A stretch of DNA of 64,000 nucleotides from Euleptes europaea (GCF_029931775.1 NC_079322.1:78987326-79051325); one strand, 5' to 3'. Numbered from the stretch's first letter, positions 10,301-21,261 are shown. Notes: generated by a model not told the origin, from the letters alone. Numbers and translations are program-made.

Positions 10301-13300
10301 AAAAACTGTTAAACAGCTCAAGGGCCATCACAAGCAGTACAGCAGGAGAGAGGGACAGGGGAGAGGAGCTGTTGTTCAGCAGGTGGATACCTACAGGAGA
10401 GGTCTGTGGGGTAAAAACTTTGCCGGCTTAATGGGGGTGCACAGGTCGTATCTCAGGTTCCTTGGGTGTCGGTTTGAGTTCTGTGGCTTCTCTAGGTGAA
10501 GGCCGGTTTAACGTTATGGAGCACTGTCCGTGGTGGTTGCCTTCGGCTATGGAACTGCCGTCCCCTTGGAGGCCCGCCAAAGTTCAAGCATGAACATCTT
10601 GTGAAAGAGCTGGAAGTTGAGGGAAGGTTGGTTTAAGCCAGCAGAGGGAAGAGGGTTGTGGCTCAATCTGTTTTGCTCACAGAAGGTCCCAGGTTCAGTC
10701 CCCAGCATCTCTAGTTAAAAAAGACCAGGCACTGACCTGGACCAAGAGTTGCTTAGCTTTACCGGGTTGCTGCGTAAGGTGCCCTCTGGCTATACTCTAT
10801 GGACACCCTTGCTTAGTATGCAGAGTAAACTCTGCCGTGAGTTTACCCCTGTATTGTTGTAATTGCAGTTTGGTGCGCATTTGCATTGCTGAGATGGCCA
10901 TCAGGCGACTGCTTGAAATTGTCCTGGAATTGCAGCTGCTACCTGGAACCGTCGTGCCTGTAGCGGATTGGTCCTGTTGCGTGCAGCATTTGGACAGCAC
11001 CTGCAGCATTCAGCATGGATTTCCTATGTGACAGCTCCCTCTCTGTGTTGTAACTGCCAGGTGGACTCTGTTTGGGTTCTTGTCACTTGAGAGCTGGCCC
11101 AGGCGCCGGGGGATGTGTGTGTCCCCAATTACTCTCCCCCCCGTCTCATTTTACATCTCCCTCTTGCCCCTTCCGCTTTGCCCAGTCCCCTGCATTCCTG
11201 GGTCCTTGGCCTCTTCCTCTTCTACCCCATACAGCTGTGCTCTTTGCCTCCTGCTCTCTGTGCCCAGAGGAGCTCCCCTCCCTTCCCGTGAAGGCACCTC
11301 TCTGCTCCATCTGAGTCTATTCCATGTCCCCTGTGCTCATCCCCCCACTTCTTTTTCTTCTCCTCTGTCTGCCTCACGTCAGTTTGGGCTGTCATGTTTC
11401 CAAGTGCCAGACCTCTCATGGTGATGGGAACTTGGTAGGGGCCTGCCACCCTTGGGATGAACACAACATTTACGGTGAAATTTTTGCGGTGGGGCTCAAT
11501 CAGCCCCCCCCCCCTTCTCCTGCCTCTTGAAGGGCATGCAGTTGAGTAGAAGAGCATAATGTAGCCACGAGTTGCCAAATGGCAAACAAGAGAGCCCCCC
11601 GAGAGAGGGAGCAAGGTTGTGGACATGCTCATGGAGGAGAGGACTATCCATGGCTACTAGTCAAAATGGATACTAATCATGATGCATGCCTATTCTCTCC
11701 AAGATCCAAGGAGCATGCCTATTAGGTGCTGTGGAACACAGGCAGGACAATTCTGCTGCAGTCATCTTGTTTGGGGGCTTCCTCAAGGCACCTGGTTGGT
11801 CACTGTGCGAACAGACTGCTGGACTTGATGGGCTTTGGTCTGATTCAGCAGGGCCTTTCTTATGTTCTTATGTGTTTGGTGAAATTACAGCACTGAGTGC
11901 CTCCAGAGCAGTAGCAGGGATTGCTTTCCAAGAGGCACTTGTCTACACCGTGTTTCGCGTGCTGTCTTGTTGCCTGGTTATTTCAGGCAGGCTTGTGTTT
12001 GACCAGTGCGCAGAATTTAGCACCTCGGGTTCTGGCCTTTACGGCTTTGCAAACGCAGAGCCTACTGAAGCCCCCAGCCACCAGGAAGTGGGGCTTTGGC
12101 ACTTGCCTGCCTCCTGTCCGTGCCCCCCTCCCCTGCCACCCCCATAATCAGAGTGGTACAGAATAAGCAAGGATTTCAATATTAGCTGAACTGATACATG
12201 TTGTGGTATTTCTTAGCAAGAGTATCTGCAGCCAGGGACAAAGGTCCTTTCTCAAGCAGCGCAGGCAGAGTGGAGGATGTTGCCAGCCACGGTGAACTTG
12301 TTTCTCTCCTTGCCGACAGGCTCTTCAGTGGGACACGGAGACCCCGCCCATAGCCGCCGTCCAGCCCCTTGGCGCCCCAGAGCAAACCCCCATGGGGGAT
12401 GCGGTCCCTGAGACAGCTGACCTTTCCCTGACGGTCATGGCTGAGATCCAAGCCGTGGAGAGCAAGGTGGACTCCTACGCCGCGCAGCTCATGAATCTGG
12501 AAGGCAGGATGGGGATGGCCGAGACCAAGCTGGACGGCTGCGAGAAGACGGCGGTGGAATTTGGGAACCAGCTGGAGAGCAAGTGGGCTGCCCTGGGGAC
12601 CCTGATCCAGGAGTATGGGCAGCTCCAGAGGAGGCTGGAGAACATGGAGAACCTGCTCAAGAACCGTAACTTCTGGATCCTGAGGCTGCCCCCGGGCTCC
12701 AAGGGGGAAACACCCAAGGTATGAGTCTGGTGGAATGGAGGCTGAGCAGGGCTGGGTGTTGTGTGCTTATCCACAGGTTGCTGCTCGGCTTCTTTTGTAG
12801 TGAAAGGCTCTTAGCGCCTGCAGCGTTCTTTCCGAGGGACAGGGGCCATCTTCACAGCATGGCTTCCTGGGTTCACGCCGCTGGTGCTGAGATGACAGCT
12901 CTTCAGTTGTTTTCGCAGTAAGGGCTGAAGCAAGTTGAAGGGGGTAAAATAACCCCCGGACAGGCAAGGGGAGCCTTGCTTGGGCTGAATCTTGGGATGA
13001 GGGATTTTGTGGAATGATCTGTGTCAGGGAAGGGATTCCTGAAGCTTTCTCTCACCTTGCCAAGCCCATAAAGAGGTTAAACAATTTAAGGGATAGTTTA
13101 GCTTTTTATAGAAAATAAACCAACAAATAAATAAATATGTTGTATTTTAAAATGGGTTTTCCCCCTCTGAGAGAGACAGGCCAGTGTGGAAATTTAAAAA
13201 ATGAATCCTCTTCTAAATCAACCCCTGGTGTACCAGATCCATAGAAAGAGATCTTCCCTTCACAATAAGGGCCAGGTGAGTTTCATTCTTCCCAGTCTGG

Positions 13301-16300
13301 AGGCTAATGAAAATGTGGGAAGGCAGCTTTTAGTCCAGGGGAATGGATTCCTGATGAATTTTAGATATCCTCCTCCATGGATGAGATTGGCATCCAGTGG
13401 AAGCAAATTGGGTGGTTCTGTTTTATGCAGTGAGTAAGTTATGCCAATATACAGATATTTCCTTTTGTGTAGTTCTGATGTTACTTGAAGAATCTTGTGT
13501 TTTATTTATTTTACTTCTTTTATACCTTTCTCCCCAATGGGGACCCAAAGCAGCTTAGTGTTTTCCTCTCCTCTATTTTATCCTCACAACAACCTTGTGT
13601 GGTAGATCATGACTGGTAGCCCTGTTAGTCTGTCCTTAGCAGTAGAAAAGAGCAAGAGTCCAGTCCCACCCTAAAAACTAACAAAATTTCTGGTAGGGTG
13701 TGAGCTTCCATGAGCCTCAGCTTGTTACAGGTTTGTTACTGGCTGCCCTCATTCAAATGAGAAAGGTTTTAACCGGAGGATCAGGAGGCTGGGGAAGCAA
13801 CAGGGCTTTCCTTTGTCAGTCTGTGGTTCTGTTCCCCCTTCAGGCTTTCCTTCTCAGGAGATATGAGGAAGGAGGTATTCTGTTTGGCGCCGCCTCTTGA
13901 CAGCCATTTTGCGGTGGCACTCACTGCCCCCACTCACAATTCCAAAGGCACCCACAGGCCCAAAACAGTAGGAGGCTCTCAGACATACCCCGCTGTTGAG
14001 CAGGGGCGCCATCGGCAAGTCCCCACATCTCACACCTCAGACTGGCAGCTGGGAACCGGTTGGAAAGCCCTTGCCAGCGAGCAGCCCCTGCAGGTCCTGC
14101 AGAGGGTGACGAGGTCTCCTGCTCTTTGATGCGATTGCAGGTCCCGGTGGTGTTTGACGAAGCTTCTTGCAGCTTCTCCGAGCAAGAGTGGAGGAGCCTG
14201 GACGACGAGCAGAAGGACCTCTACAAGCACATCATGCGATGCAGCTACAAGGCTGTGGTCTCGATGGGTAAGGAGGGCCCACGTGAAGGGGCCGAGCACA
14301 GTGGGGGGGACAGGGCAGGTGAGCTGAAATGCCAGGTGGGCCACAGGTTTGATAGGTGGCTCCACCTGCATAATCTGTACCGTAAGCAGAGAGCAGGTGC
14401 ATAACGACAGGTGCTTATGGAGCAAGGAATTCCTTCCTGACCTGTCAATCAAAGAAGCTTGTCTGGTGGGCGCACAAGAGAGGGCTTTTTTGGTGGCATC
14501 CCCACCATTATGCAACACCCTCCCCAGGGGAGGTGCGCCTGACCTCCTCACACTTGACCTTTAGGAGGCAGCTGAAGACGGTTTTATTTAGGACCGCATT
14601 TGATTAAAGCAGCCCTAAATTGTGATTTTAAAATTTTGGGTTTCATGTATTAAACTCCAGAAAACGCACACCCATGACCTTCCCTGGTGGCTGAGCAGGT
14701 TGTCCAGGGGGTCAGTTCCTGTGGGGTGGCTAGTCCCTAGGACCCCATGTGAGAATGAAATTCACCCGGTGAGCCACTCCAAGGAAGAGGTGCTTGGCCT
14801 CATTTCCACCCCGCCTCATATCTTTTCTCCAGTAGCCCCATAGAATTGCTTTGGGTAGGGAGAAGACTCAGTTGCCACCTTTCCATCACCTGCCACAATC
14901 AGGGTCCTGACCTAGCTATTGTTCTTCCCCCACCTGCAGATGCCGCCATTTCCAAGCCTGACCTCCTGTCCCGGATTGAGGAAGGGGAAGCTGCAGACCA
15001 GGGGGGAAGCGAGGGCAGAGAACCCCTCAAAGAATCCAGCCTGGGTGAGTACAGAGCCTGCGACTCAGGAGCTGTGGAGGAGAGGAGAGCTGCGTATGCC
15101 CCCCTGAACTCTTTAGGAGAAGGGTGGCATAGGAGTCTTTTGGGTAGTTGTGATTACAAGGGAGTGTGGCTAAAGCCCAGAACTGGTCCAGAGACCAGTT
15201 GACGGCCCTGGATTTTGTGCGCCTGCTTCCTTCCAGCTGTGTTCAAGGGCTGCATGAAGAATGAGGTGGGGAATAATGCCCCAAAGGGCGATAATTCTAC
15301 CGTTGGGGCTGTGACCACACCTGAAAGATGGGGCACCTGCCTGCAACACGGCTGCAAAGGAATCCAGGCATACCAAGGATGTTGGCTGGGGTCACGATGC
15401 AGTTCTCTGGAGCCAAGGAAACCTTGTCTCAAAAGAAGAAAATATGATGACCCCCACCCTTCCTTCCTCCAGACAGCTCAGGGTGGGATATGTGGTGTCC
15501 CCCTCTTTCTTTCATCCTTTCAGCAGCCCTGTGAGGTAGGTTTGATGGGGAAAGTGACTGGCACAAATTAGGGTTGCGAGTCCAGTACTGGCAACTGGTG
15601 GGAGGGTTGGGGTGTGTGTGAGGACATGCAAACAGGCATCACGCTGATGCTGCAACGTCACTTCCAGCACGAACCCGGAAGTGACACCATCACATTGGCA
15701 AGATGCTTTAGGATTCCCCTGAAACTTGAAATCCTAGAGTGTCATTTCCAGGTTTGTGCCGGAAGTGACAGCATGGCACTGGAGTGATACCTGTCCCCCC
15801 CCTTTTCATCCCACCGCCCTACTGAGTGGCAGTGAGCAAGCAGGCCCAGCACACGGCCACCCTATCATGTTCTGGTCAGAGTGAGGGTTTGAACCCAGGT
15901 TCCCTTGTCCTTGTCCAGCATTCCCAACGGCTGTGCCACGACGGCTCTCAAAATATCTGCACCAAGAGACCCTGGTGGTCTCCCTCCCAAATACTAACCA
16001 GGGCCAACTCGGCTTAACTGACAAGATGTGACGAGATCAGGCTAGCCTGGGCCATCCAGGTCAAGGCAAAAGACAAACAGGTGGCCAGTCACCTGCCTCT
16101 GCATAGCGACCCTGGAATTCCTTGGTGACCTCCCATTCAAACACTGACTAGAAGAAGAAGAAGAGTTGGTTTTTATATGCCGACTTTCTCTACCACTTAA
16201 GGAAGAATCAAACTGGCTTACAATCACCTTCCCTTCCCCTCCCCACAACAGACACCCTGTGGGGCTGAGAGAGCTCTAAGAGAGCCGTAACTAGCCCAAG

Positions 16301-19112
16301 GTCACCCCAGCTGGCTTCATGTGGAGGAGTGGGGAAACAAATCCAGTTCACCAGATAAACCTCCCTCATTCATGTGGGGGAGTGGGGAATCAAACCCGGT
16401 TCTCCAGATCAGAGTCCACTGCTCCAAACCACCGCTCTTAACCACTATACCACGCTGGCTAGGGCCAACTGAAGTGAGCTTCCAAGATCTGACAAGATGG
16501 GGCTGGCCTGGGCTGCCCAGGTCAGAGTCTGGAAGCAGGGCCAGTGGGGATTCTGCCTGTAATGTGGAGCTGCTGATGGGTTGTGCTTCTCTCCACCAAA
16601 CAGGCTCTCCGATTTCTGCTCTCCATGAGAGTTCCTGGATGGAACAGGAGGACATGGCCCTGGTCAAGAGCATGGGAGACTTGGAGGAGAGAGAAATCCC
16701 TGGCGACTCCCCTATTGGTGAGTTAAGTAGGGGGCTCTGGAGCAACCTGTGCTGTTGAATTGGAGGGGTTAGTAGAACGGCCTCTTCAGTGCCAGGTTGG
16801 CTGGATGCCATATGGAGAGGAGAATGCTTGCACAGTGGGGCTTCAGAGGTTCCTTCCCCTCTTCCCCTCTTCCTTTCCTCTAGTCCAGGCCATCAGTGGA
16901 GGAAGAGGGGGGAGGTCTCCCAAAGTAGACTTTCCCTGTTATCAGGCTGGCCAGTTATCTCTGCTTCTTCGTGCAGAATTTTGTACCCAAGACAGTATTT
17001 GGCAACGCAGATCCTGCATACCATGTTTTGTGAAGGGCAAGGGGCTGGGTACTTACCTGCCAACAGATAGTGAGTGAAAGGGGCCTGGAGCCTGTGTCTT
17101 CAGGCTTTGGTGGCCGCGAACTGCATAAGGGGGCGGCAGCTTTGGGGACTGCAGGGGCAAACGGCTTTCCCCAACTTTTTTTGAGCCTGCGGGCACCCTT
17201 GAAATTCTGACACAGTGTGGTGGGCACAGCCACAAAATGGCTGCCACAAAATGGCTGCCGCAGCTTGCCTTGAGACGCACAGTGAATATCCTTGTGCCAT
17301 GGTGGCAGCTGCTGCCAAAGCAACATTTAAAAAAAAAATCTGCACAGCCTTGCTTGGCAAAAGCCCCACCTGGTCCCTCCCACTTCCTAAGAATGCTTGG
17401 GGGGCACCAGGAATGGTATCAGTGGGTGTCATAGTGTCCATGGGTACCATATTGGGGAGCCCTGCTCTAGTGCAATGTTGGATACTTCCCTGGAGATGGG
17501 AGGTGCTGGCCAGGAACGTTGCTCCGAGATCTCTTGGGGACAGTGGTTGCTCCCCCTCCAGGCCTCGCTGAGGGCCATTGAACTGTGGGTGGCTGGAAGG
17601 GCTGACTGGGGCAGAACAGGAAGGTATTTCCTCCCTTTTGGAACGTCAGGGCCTTGCTGAGGTGGGGCTGTTCTTTCCTAGTTGTGTCTTGGCTCACCCG
17701 CTTGCTTTCTGTGTTCCTGTGCAACACCCTGGCTCTTTGCAGCTTGCATTTTGTGCTGTGGAGTGTGGGAATGAGTCTGGAGGGGTTGGGGAATGAGTGA
17801 GTGGCAGCAGGAAGGGATGAAGCAAGTAGCTTTGGAGTGCCTTCCCATGGCATGCCGCCAGTGTGATGTAGTGGTTAAGAGAAGTGGTTTGGAGCAGTGG
17901 ACTCTGATCTGGAGAACTGGGTTCGATTCTCCACTCCTCCACATGAGTGGTGGATGCTAATCAGGTGAACCAGGTTGGTTTCCCCACTCCTCCACATGAA
18001 GCCAGCTGGGTGACCTGGGGCTAGTCACAGATCTCTCTGAACTCTCTCAGCCCCACCTACCTCACAGGGTATTTGTTGTGGGGAGGGGAAGGGAAGGTGA
18101 TTGTAAGCCGGTTTGATTCTCCCTTAAGTGGTAGAGAAAGTCAGCATATAAAAACCAACTCTTCTTCTTCTTCAGTGTGCCAACTTCCTTTATTTTCTCA
18201 GACACCTCGCAGCTCCTGGAGGAAGATCCTGAAAGCTTAGAACTCCCCGGTATGTTTCCAAGGAAATGGACAGAGGTCTTCCAGGGTCCAGGGGAGGAGC
18301 TGCTGTGTGAGAGCCAGCCCATCCTGATCGCCCCGCCGAGGAAGCCGCCAGGGAGCAGCCTGAGGCGCTCCGCCCGCTGCGTGGCAGACGCCCGGAAAGG
18401 AGACTCCTCCTCCCTGCTGGCTGTGGAAGCTCACACCGGCCCCTACATCTGCTGCGAGTGCGGGGAGGGCTTCGTGGACAAGCAGCTTTTCACCACCCAC
18501 CAGAAAAGCCACGGCGGAGGAGGGACTTACCCTGCTGCTATGGATCCCGGGGGAGGCCTGAAGCCAAAGCTGGGCCCATTCGCTCTCCCGAGAGCCCAGA
18601 CCCCGTCCCGTCCCAAACCTCCCAAGCGCCCCGAGCCGCAGAGAAGCTCGAGCCTCAAGCCCGGGGCCGGGAAGCGCCCAGGAAACCACATGGTGGAGAG
18701 GCCTTACACCTGCACACAGTGCAAGGAGAGCTTCAAGCTGGAGGTGAGCCTGCTCCTCCACCAGAAGCTGCACACTGGGAAAGGGGACGGGCCCCTGACC
18801 TGCACCTACTGCGGCAAGGATTTCCGCGACCTCTCCAAAGCGGTCCGGCACCAGCGCATCCACACGGGCGAGAGGCCCTACCAGTGCACCGAGTGCGGGA
18901 AGAGCTTCATCCGGCGGGACCACCTCCTCAAGCACTGGCGCGTCCACACCGGCGAGACGCCCTACCAGTGCGGCACGTGCGGGAAGAACTTCCGCTACAA
19001 AGAGTCTCTAAACTGCCACCAGAAGATCCACACCCGCAACCCTGCCGTGCGCCACCTCTCCGTGGGCCCCCCGCCCGGCGGCATCGCGGGCCTGAAGCAG
19101 GAGCAGCCGTAG
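7103..19112 (+). CDS. Gene A: DUF3669-KRAB zinc finger protein, 5 C2H2 fingers (559 aa, 6 exons)
   Basis: Predicted nuclear DNA-binding regulator of the ZNF282/ZNF398/ZNF212/ZNF777 family. Coding exons are 7103-7126, 12320-12718, 14141-14267, 14940-15044, 16604-16717 and 18202-19112. All introns are GT-AG, phases are 0,0,1,1,1, and the joined length (1680 nt) is an exact multiple of three with one terminal stop. Domains: short N-terminus (1-8), DUF3669 coiled coil (about 45-141), variant KRAB-A (142-183), acidic linkers (184-337), and fingers at about 338-360, 425-447, 455-477, 483-505 and 511-533. The last two fingers ([20 protein letters not shown]) match the conserved last fingers of the human family as I recall it. 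A long finger-free gap separates fingers 1 and 2. It is first in a same-strand tandem array. Orthology to one human gene is unresolved. Gene structure is very likely; function comes from the family. Confidence 0.9.
7402..7640 (+). repeat. tRNA-headed SINE, diverged
   Basis: Head GGCATGGTGTCGTGGTTAGAG with B-box AGGTTCGAATCC, then a short body ending near TGTAAGTTGCTTTGGCTC. It resembles the family B head with a different tail. It has no tRNA fold of its own beyond the head. Confidence 0.55.
7975..8130 (-). repeat. Old SINE or LINE 3' end
   Basis: Minus-strand text TATCCTCACCACAGCCCTGTGAGG, then AACCACTACAACACACTG, is the worn body and head of a tRNA-headed SINE. Confidence 0.5.
8478..8692 (+). 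repeat. tRNA-headed SINE, family A (full length)
   Basis: Starts GGTGGCTGTGGCTCAGTGGA, with B-box GGTTCAATCC, and ends AAGGCAGCTTCATGTGTTC. All parts of the family are present. Confidence 0.85.
8706..8898 (+). repeat. tRNA-headed SINE, family A
   Basis: A second copy directly after the first: GGAGGGGCTCCGTGGTAGAG head, GGGTTCAAGCCC B-box, and a worn end at about 8895. Confidence 0.8.
8903..9156 (+). repeat. tRNA-headed SINE, family B
   Basis: Starts ACCAGCATGGCGTAGTGGTT and ends AAAAACCAACTCTTCTTCTT. One of the two repeated middle segments is missing. Confidence 0.85.
9157..9599 (-). other. Unassigned, perhaps old LINE sequence
   Basis: Minus-strand frames are Lys/Gln/Glu-rich (such as [20 protein letters not shown]) and could be a worn L1 ORF1, but I cannot confirm a family. 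Confidence 0.25.
9600..10015. repeat. Inverted Penelope-like arms (family 2) around a 5S SINE
   Basis: The left arm (9600-9658, minus) and right arm (9903-10010, plus) are inverted versions of one sequence (GGTGCCAC and CTTGAAGGTGCCAC parts). The right arm has CTGAAGA at 9918-9924, an ATGG/CCAT stem and GAAA at 9942-9945. The space between is filled by the SINE at 9662-9885. Confidence 0.5.
9662..9885 (+). repeat. 5S-rRNA-headed SINE with BovB-type tail
   Basis: The head reads GATCATGGAAGCCAAGCAGGGTCGG..CTGGTAAGTCCTAGGATGGGAG in pieces, matching the internal promoter region of 5S rRNA. The tail has GAGGCAGGCAAACCACCTCTG and TACTTGATGACAGTTT. Confidence 0.8.
10655..10740 (+). repeat. tRNA-headed SINE, family A (5' fragment)
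   Basis: GTTGTGGCTCAATCTG, then GAAGGTCCCAGGTTCAGTCC and TCTCTAGTTAAAAAAGACCA; truncated after that. Confidence 0.65.
11630..11875 (+). repeat. CR1 LINE 3' end
   Basis: CATGGAGGAGAGGACTATCC leads into the CR1 3' UTR with GGTGCTGTGGAACACAGGCAG and GGACTTGATGGGC, ending TTCTTATGTTCTTATG. Confidence 0.85.
12320..12718 (+). CDS. Gene A exon 2 (DUF3669 domain)
   Basis: 133 codons between a GACAG acceptor and an AAG|GTATGAG donor, phase 0 at both ends. It encodes a heptad-rich domain ending in the family hallmark [20 protein letters not shown]. The usual SLWTVVA motif reads SLTVMAE here, one residue shorter and without the Trp; gene C shares this loss. Confidence 0.92.
13495..13735 (-). repeat. 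LINE/SINE 3' end and Penelope-like fragment (family 2)
   Basis: 13495-13612 reads as TTTATACCTTTCTCCCCAAT..TTATCCTCACAACAACC, a common repeat end. 13613-13735 is a minus-strand family 2 piece with GTTAGTCTGTCCTTAGCAG and GTGTGAGCTTCCATGAGCC. Confidence 0.5.
14141..14267 (+). CDS. Gene A exon 3 (variant KRAB-A box)
   Basis: 127 bp, the standard length of a KRAB-A exon, with phase 0 acceptor GATTGCAG and phase 1 donor G|GTAAGG. It starts [17 protein letters not shown]. The canonical DV pair reads EA and the stretch after the LY..IM motif reads [11 protein letters not shown], so the box is divergent. TRIM28 binding is doubtful (inference). Confidence 0.9.
14430..14625 (+). repeat. L2-type LINE ORF2 end
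   Basis: Encodes [18 protein letters not shown] and then [13 protein letters not shown], resembling the L2 C-terminal WN.LP...FKR.LKTHLF. It is worn. Confidence 0.5.
14940..15044 (+). CDS. Gene A exon 4 (acidic linker, [14 protein letters not shown])
   Basis: 35 codons, phase 1-1, acceptor CACCTGCAG and donor G|GTGAGT. The [12 protein letters not shown] motif is the family linker found after KRAB in human ZNF212 and ZNF398. The exon is rich in Glu and Gly. Confidence 0.88.
15955..16057 (-). repeat. 5S-rRNA-headed SINE fragment
   Basis: The minus strand shows GATCTCGTCACATCTTGTCA-like and CTGGTTAGTATTTGGGAGGG parts of a 5S head. It lacks the BovB tail. Confidence 0.7.
16058..16526 (-). repeat. 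5S-rRNA-headed SINE interrupted by a SINE B
   Basis: The tail and part of the 5S body lie at 16058-16147 and the 5S head (GATCTTGGAAGCTCACTTCA on the minus strand) at 16461-16526. A complete family B SINE splits them. Confidence 0.75.
16148..16460 (-). repeat. tRNA-headed SINE, family B, nested in a 5S SINE
   Basis: Complete minus-strand copy from the AGAAGAAGAAG tail to the head CCACGCTGGC. The short direct repeat CTAG lies at both junctions. Confidence 0.85.
16604..16717 (+). CDS. Gene A exon 5 (acidic linker)
   Basis: 38 codons, phase 1-1, acceptor ACCAAACAG and donor G|GTGAGT. It encodes [20 protein letters not shown] and then an acidic stretch ending EIPGDSPIG. Same length (114 bp) as exon 5 of gene B and exon 4 of gene C. 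Confidence 0.85.
17100..17465 (+). mobile_element. hAT-like MITE, GGGGAGCCC-ended family
   Basis: The core with GGTGGCAGCTGCTGCCAAAGC, AAAAGCCCCACCT and the end GTACCATATTGGGGAGCCC is shared with 31223-31603. The left end is unclear. Confidence 0.55.
17857..18178 (+). repeat. tRNA-headed SINE, family B, next to the gene A finger exon
   Basis: Full copy from GCCAGTGTGATGTAGTGGTT to AACTCTTCTTCTTCTTC. Its pyrimidine-rich end with CTTCAG lies 26 bases before the true acceptor of the gene A zinc finger exon. Confidence 0.85.
18202..19112 (+). CDS. Gene A exon 6 (zinc finger exon, stop TAG)
   Basis: Acceptor TTTTCTCAG, phase 1, in frame with exons 1-5. It encodes a basic and Pro-rich spacer and five C2H2 fingers (C-x2-C-x12-H-x3-H), three of them joined by TGE(R/T)P linkers. 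The stop is at 19110-19112. A SINE ends only about 25 bp upstream of the acceptor. Confidence 0.93.
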
Positions 19113-20420
19113 CGGCGCTCGCCCGGCTGAGGTCAGCCGCGTTGGGCCCGCTTTGCCCCTCCCCCCGTGGACCAGTGCATGCTGGGACACAGGAACGGGG
19201 TCCTCTTGTTGACTGTCAGAGTGCGAACTGCCCCCCCCCCCACGCGCGAAGCGGCTAGCAGGAGGGCCGGGCCACGCTTCCGCCCAGGCGGGACGCCCGT
19301 TGGCCGAGGGGTGGGCCCTTGAAGCGCTTTTGCCGCTCTTCTCTTCCAGAGGCTGTTTTGGTCCGTGGGGAGCCAACGGGCGGTTCTTCCGCAGGCCGTG
19401 AAGGCGGAGCGGCACTTTGCGAGCATGCGCCGCTTCTCTTTGCTGCGTTCGGCAGCCTCCCAAAATCTCACGCTCTTCTCTCTGCCTCTTGTGCCAACGC
19501 GGAGAGCCCCACGGGGGGCAGACGCTGGACCCCAGCCTCTGCCTTGATCCTGGCCCCACGTGGGTCCCAGCCCTCCAAGCACTTCAGCGGAGCTCGAGTT
19601 CAAACCCTCCTTTCCCAGTTAGCTGTTCTTGGTAAAGGTGTTTGTGTGTTTTGTTTTTCAACTGCTTTTGATGACACTCCCAGGTAGCCACGTGCAAGGG
19701 AGAGCCTGCTTCTCCCAGACTCCACAAAGGGTCAGCTGAAACAGTAGGCAGCCAAGAGCTCTGGTGACATTTCAGCTTCTGGCGTTGGGGCCAGACGCAC
19801 CGCCTGTGCCGCAGCCCCCCCCCCCAGTTCTTGCCCACTCCAAAGCGTACCAGAACCAGCCCTCTCTTGTCTTTTTGTGGTTGTTCTATTTTTTTAAGAA
19901 AGCATCTGTGTAAATATGGGTTGAATTATATATGGATTTTCAGTGTTGTTGAACTAAATGTCAGCTGAGGTGAGTGTAACAAAAACTGGCTTTTCCTCTG
20001 TGTGACGTCGGGTGTTCAGTCTGTGGCTGCCTTTTTTGTAACCCCCTTCTTCTGAAAAGTGTGCCCCTCAATACATGTGTCTCTTCTGAAGCCATTGTCG
20101 TCTGTGGGGAGGGGGCCTAAGACCGGGCCACAGGAGCCTTTGGGTGCCACCGAATTCAGCCGTGGAGCATCACTTGTTGGCAGGCCTGACGCAGAGGGAT
20201 GCCAGAGGAGATGGGCTGGGCCCAAGGCCCTCGGCATACAACAGAGCTGCCTGCCAGTCAGGGCCGTGGGACTCCACTCTACTACAGCAAAGAAAACCGG
20301 ACCCTGCAGCTTGTATCATTTACAACAGAGGAGCATAAGGGTGTTCTTTTATTTTGTGTAATTTATTGTGAGGTGGGTTTTTTTAAGTTGCATATTTATT
20401 CTCGTTTTGCAGATCGGGGA
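19113..20420 (+). other. Gene A 3' untranslated region and flank
   Basis: No coding exon is visible. The first 500 bases are GC-rich, continuing from the zinc finger exon. No AATAAA was seen; the variant AATACA at 20070-20075 is a weak candidate for the poly(A) signal, so the true transcript end is unknown. Confidence 0.4.
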
Positions 20421-20599
20421 ATGTTAAGGTCCCTGATGCCTCACCCCCAACCACTGGAACTCTTAACACAGCCTCCTCTCTGGCTTTTGAGATGCCTAAG
20501 ACATATTTTCAACCTAAGAGCTGGAGAGAAAGCAGCACCTTTTAAAGAAAAACGAAGTCTGAGATTCTCAGGGCCACTCCCAGCACCTTTCGTCACCCT

Positions 20600-20812
20600 C
20601 TAGGTGGCACCTGGAGATCTCCTGCTATTACAACTGATCTCCAGACAGCCAAGATCAAGTTCCCCTGGAGGAAATGGCTGCTTTGGAGGGTAGACTTTAT
20701 GGTATTATACCCTGCTGAGGTCCCACCCCTCCCCAAGGCCCGCCTTCCCTGTCTCCACCCCTCCCCCAAATCTCAAGGTATTTCCCAACCCAGAGTCGGC
20801 AACCCTAGTCAG
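20600..20812 (-). mobile_element. GGTTGCCA-ended MITE family
   Basis: Starts CTAGGTGGCACCTGGAGATC and ends CCAGAGTCGGCAACCCTAG, with the body GGAAATGGCTGCTTTGGAGG and TATTATACCCTGCTGAGG. Confidence 0.75.
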
Positions 20813-21261
20813 GACTGCCCTGCCCAAAGCGGTCCACCAATCCCAGCACGGGCAGGGCCTGGTTCTTGCTCCTGCCCTCCCTGGGTGCTGCCCATGTTTG
20901 TGCAGACGGGCCCATCTTCAGGCTTTCCCTAGAGCCACTTATTCCTGGCCTCCCACAACTTCAGCTGTGAGATGCAGAACAGGATTAGATTAACTGCAGA
21001 GGAGGAATTTTGGAAGTTTTCCACTCCCCTTCAATTTTCCTTGCTGCTTACCCCTGAAACCTGTCCACAGGAGGAGACTGCTGGAGGGGAGGGAGAAAGC
21101 GGCTTCTGCTGAGCCAAATTTTGCACATCACCTGCTTTGTTTTGAGAGCAGGATTTGTAGGAAGAGGTTTCCCTCCTGCCTTTAGGACACAATTTGGGCT
21201 GTGCCGGCTGTCTCCCCAGAGGCTACAAGCCAGAGGGCCACAGTATGCCTGTGGTGGTGGG

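Noticed and set aside
18176-18201. Upstream start of the gene A finger exon at the SINE-derived AG
   Set aside because: It would add 26 nt and break the reading frame, while the AG at 18200-18201 joins in frame.
19008-19603. Minus-strand gene behind gene A
   Set aside because: Frames are antisense of the finger exon and GC-rich 3' flank; no splice sites or domain.
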